Source: SZUA-430 sp964483585 (GTDB lineage Bacteria; Pseudomonadota; Alphaproteobacteria; Micropepsales; Micropepsaceae). Taken from it: 6,102 bases of DNA. A program made the translations under genes and the position numbers. Shown piece after piece: positions 5,026 to 6,102 of the stretch (position 1 is the stretch's first letter; each line of letters starts with the position of its first letter). Under the pieces are notes generated by a model that did no database searches, was not told the DNA's origin, and saw only the letters and a list, made by a program, of their open reading frames with translations. The stretch is from contig CAZABH010000073.1 of the NCBI GenBank assembly GCA_964483585.1, forward strand, positions 1 to 6,102. The letters are read 5' to 3'.

Positions 5026-6099
5026 ATGCAGATCAGAGAATCTACGACATCCTCGGGCAACAACGCTCGGACGGTTAAGCCGACACGCCTGCTCCACAAG
5101 CGCCGGGGCACGCTTGCGGACGTTGCAATTGGCCAGCGCATTCGCGCTGTGCGCGAAGCACGCGCAATGTCACAGAGCGCCTTAGGGCAGCGTGTTGGCG
5201 TGACCTATCAGCAAATCCAAAAATACGAGGTGGGTGCAAATCGTATCGCCGCCTCCATGCTTGTCCAAGTCGCCGAGGTGCTGACAATAAGCGCGAGTGA
5301 TCTGCTGGGAATGCGAGATACGGCTGGACATCAAGCGCCATCGATACCGACCGGTGATAGATGCTCGCTCATCGAGTCTTATTATGCTGCATTGCCTACG
5401 GATGATCTGCGTAACAGCGTCATCAATCTCCTGGCGTATGTGGCCAAGACCGCGAAAGCGGGCCCGACAAATTTGCGTACTCGTCGCTATCGAGCTAAGC
5501 TCGCTGAACAGATTGCCGATCCAATGATTTCTGTACAGAGAGCGAGCATTTATAAAAATTATATCGAAGGAATAGACTTCCGTGAGCCACCAGCGCCTGC
5601 TCGGGGCCGGCAGGAAGTCGGCGGAAGCCGGCTCGAGCTGAGCTTTGAGCCGAGCCGCGACGCAAACCGCTTACCAACCGGGACGGACGTAGCTGTCGGC
5701 AGGCGGATTCGCGATCGCCGTCTTGAGGTCGGCATGACGCAAGCGGATTTGGCTCGTCAGCTTGGCGTCTCTGCGGCAGCGTTATCCCGATACGAGAATG
5801 GCCTTACGCGAGTTGCAGCTAGTCGGCTAATAGCCGTCTCGGAGGCATTGGGCACAAAGGTCCAGACACTTACTCATAGCGATCAGGTTCGACGGCTCGA
5901 AGCCCACGCTCTCGAAGCTCACGGTGACGTGTCGGCAGAAGTTAGGTCGCTCGTGAAGGCCTTCGCCAACATCAATAGTCCGGCGCTTCGAGGTGCGGTT
6001 ATTGAATTTGCGCGGGCGATTGGGAGCGGCCTGGGGCAGGCAGGCTCAGAACCTGACCCAAAAGCTATTGCTGCGGCTCGGAGCGCCGTGATTCTCTAG
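5026..6099 (+). CDS. tandem double-XRE (Cro/C1-type) transcriptional regulator
   Basis: 357 residues from the ATG at 5026. The first XRE helix-turn-helix is at about 34-95 (IGQRIRAVREARAMSQ, VTYQQIQKYEVGANR) and the second at about 223-282 (VGRRIRDRRLEVGMTQ, VSAAALSRYENGLTR). Each is followed by a similar helical segment, at about 114-143 (SLIESYYAALPTDDLR) and about 308-333 (SLVKAFANINSPALR), so the gene looks like an internal duplication of a single-domain regulator. The first copy resembles the alphaproteobacterial regulators related to PraR/PhrR by its QQIQKYE helix; that link is from memory of the family. The frame is open back to a GTG at 4777, but those 83 residues show no domain and would span the 4982-5002 hairpin. 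The ATG at 5026 has only a weak GGG upstream, so the start is not certain. Inferred role: DNA-binding regulator of itself and perhaps of the divergent signalling operon. The recognition helices differ, which suggests unlike half-sites. Confidence 0.85.
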   Translation: MQIRESTTSSGNNARTVKPTRLLHKRRGTLADVAIGQRIRAVREARAMSQSALGQRVGVTYQQIQKYEVGANRIAASMLVQVAEVLTISASDLLGMRDTAGHQAPSIPTGDRCSLIESYYAALPTDDLRNSVINLLAYVAKTAKAGPTNLRTRRYRAKLAEQIADPMISVQRASIYKNYIEGIDFREPPAPARGRQEVGGSRLELSFEPSRDANRLPTGTDVAVGRRIRDRRLEVGMTQADLARQLGVSAAALSRYENGLTRVAASRLIAVSEALGTKVQTLTHSDQVRRLEAHALEAHGDVSAEVRSLVKAFANINSPALRGAVIEFARAIGSGLGQAGSEPDPKAIAAARSAVIL

Positions 6100-6102
6100 A
6101 GC

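Noticed and set aside
1..6102. CRISPR arrays, tRNA/rRNA genes, insertion sequences, toxin-antitoxin pairs.
   Set aside because: No regularly spaced repeats, no cloverleaf-like segments, no transposase motifs or terminal inverted repeats were seen. The XRE protein is too long and has no small partner gene to suggest an antitoxin.

Overview
The window looks like chromosomal, plasmid or island DNA of an alphaproteobacterium, most likely a Rhizobiales-type organism. The grounds are codon use rich in GC, histidine-kinase H-boxes of the HELxQP type, and a Cro/C1-type regulator with the QQIQKYE helix that is common in that class. The genus cannot be fixed from the sequence alone.

The left 4.4 kb is one minus-strand operon of four signalling genes packed without gaps. 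In order of transcription they are: (1) a REC - coiled coil - histidine-kinase-like protein (start 4415) whose ATP-binding half lacks all the usual ATP-binding boxes; (2) a membrane sensor histidine kinase with a dCache-like periplasmic sensor, a PAS-like domain and intact catalytic boxes (start 3195, interrupted by a 10-N assembly gap); (3) an OmpR/PhoB-type response regulator (start 1053); (4) an 88-residue protein that is a bare DHp/HisKA-like helical hairpin with the phospho-accepting His (start 323). The stop/start overlaps are 4, 4 and 14 nt, so translation is probably coupled. A Shine-Dalgarno sequence on the stop of gene 4 and a GTG behind it suggest a fifth gene leaving the left edge.

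Between 4416 and about 5025 lies a divergent intergenic region with a good ribosome binding site for the operon, two short dyads, a candidate extended -10 element, and a stretch of minus-strand reading frame (4731-4920) that may be a gene relic.

The right side (5026-6099, plus strand) encodes a divergently transcribed regulator made of two tandem copies of a unit, each an XRE helix-turn-helix followed by a short helical segment. It is a plausible regulator of itself and perhaps of the signalling operon.

Working model (inference): the membrane kinase autophosphorylates and can feed two receiver domains, the one in the REC-pseudokinase and the one in the OmpR-type regulator. The two proteins that carry a phospho-acceptor His but no working ATPase, the pseudokinase and the mini-DHp, would act as phosphotransfer, phosphate-sink or dimer-mixing parts. 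That resembles the way ChpT and Spo0B are built from degraded histidine kinases. The mini-DHp resembles the DHp of the operon's own kinase, including a rare Cys six residues after the His, so it probably arose by duplication of that domain.
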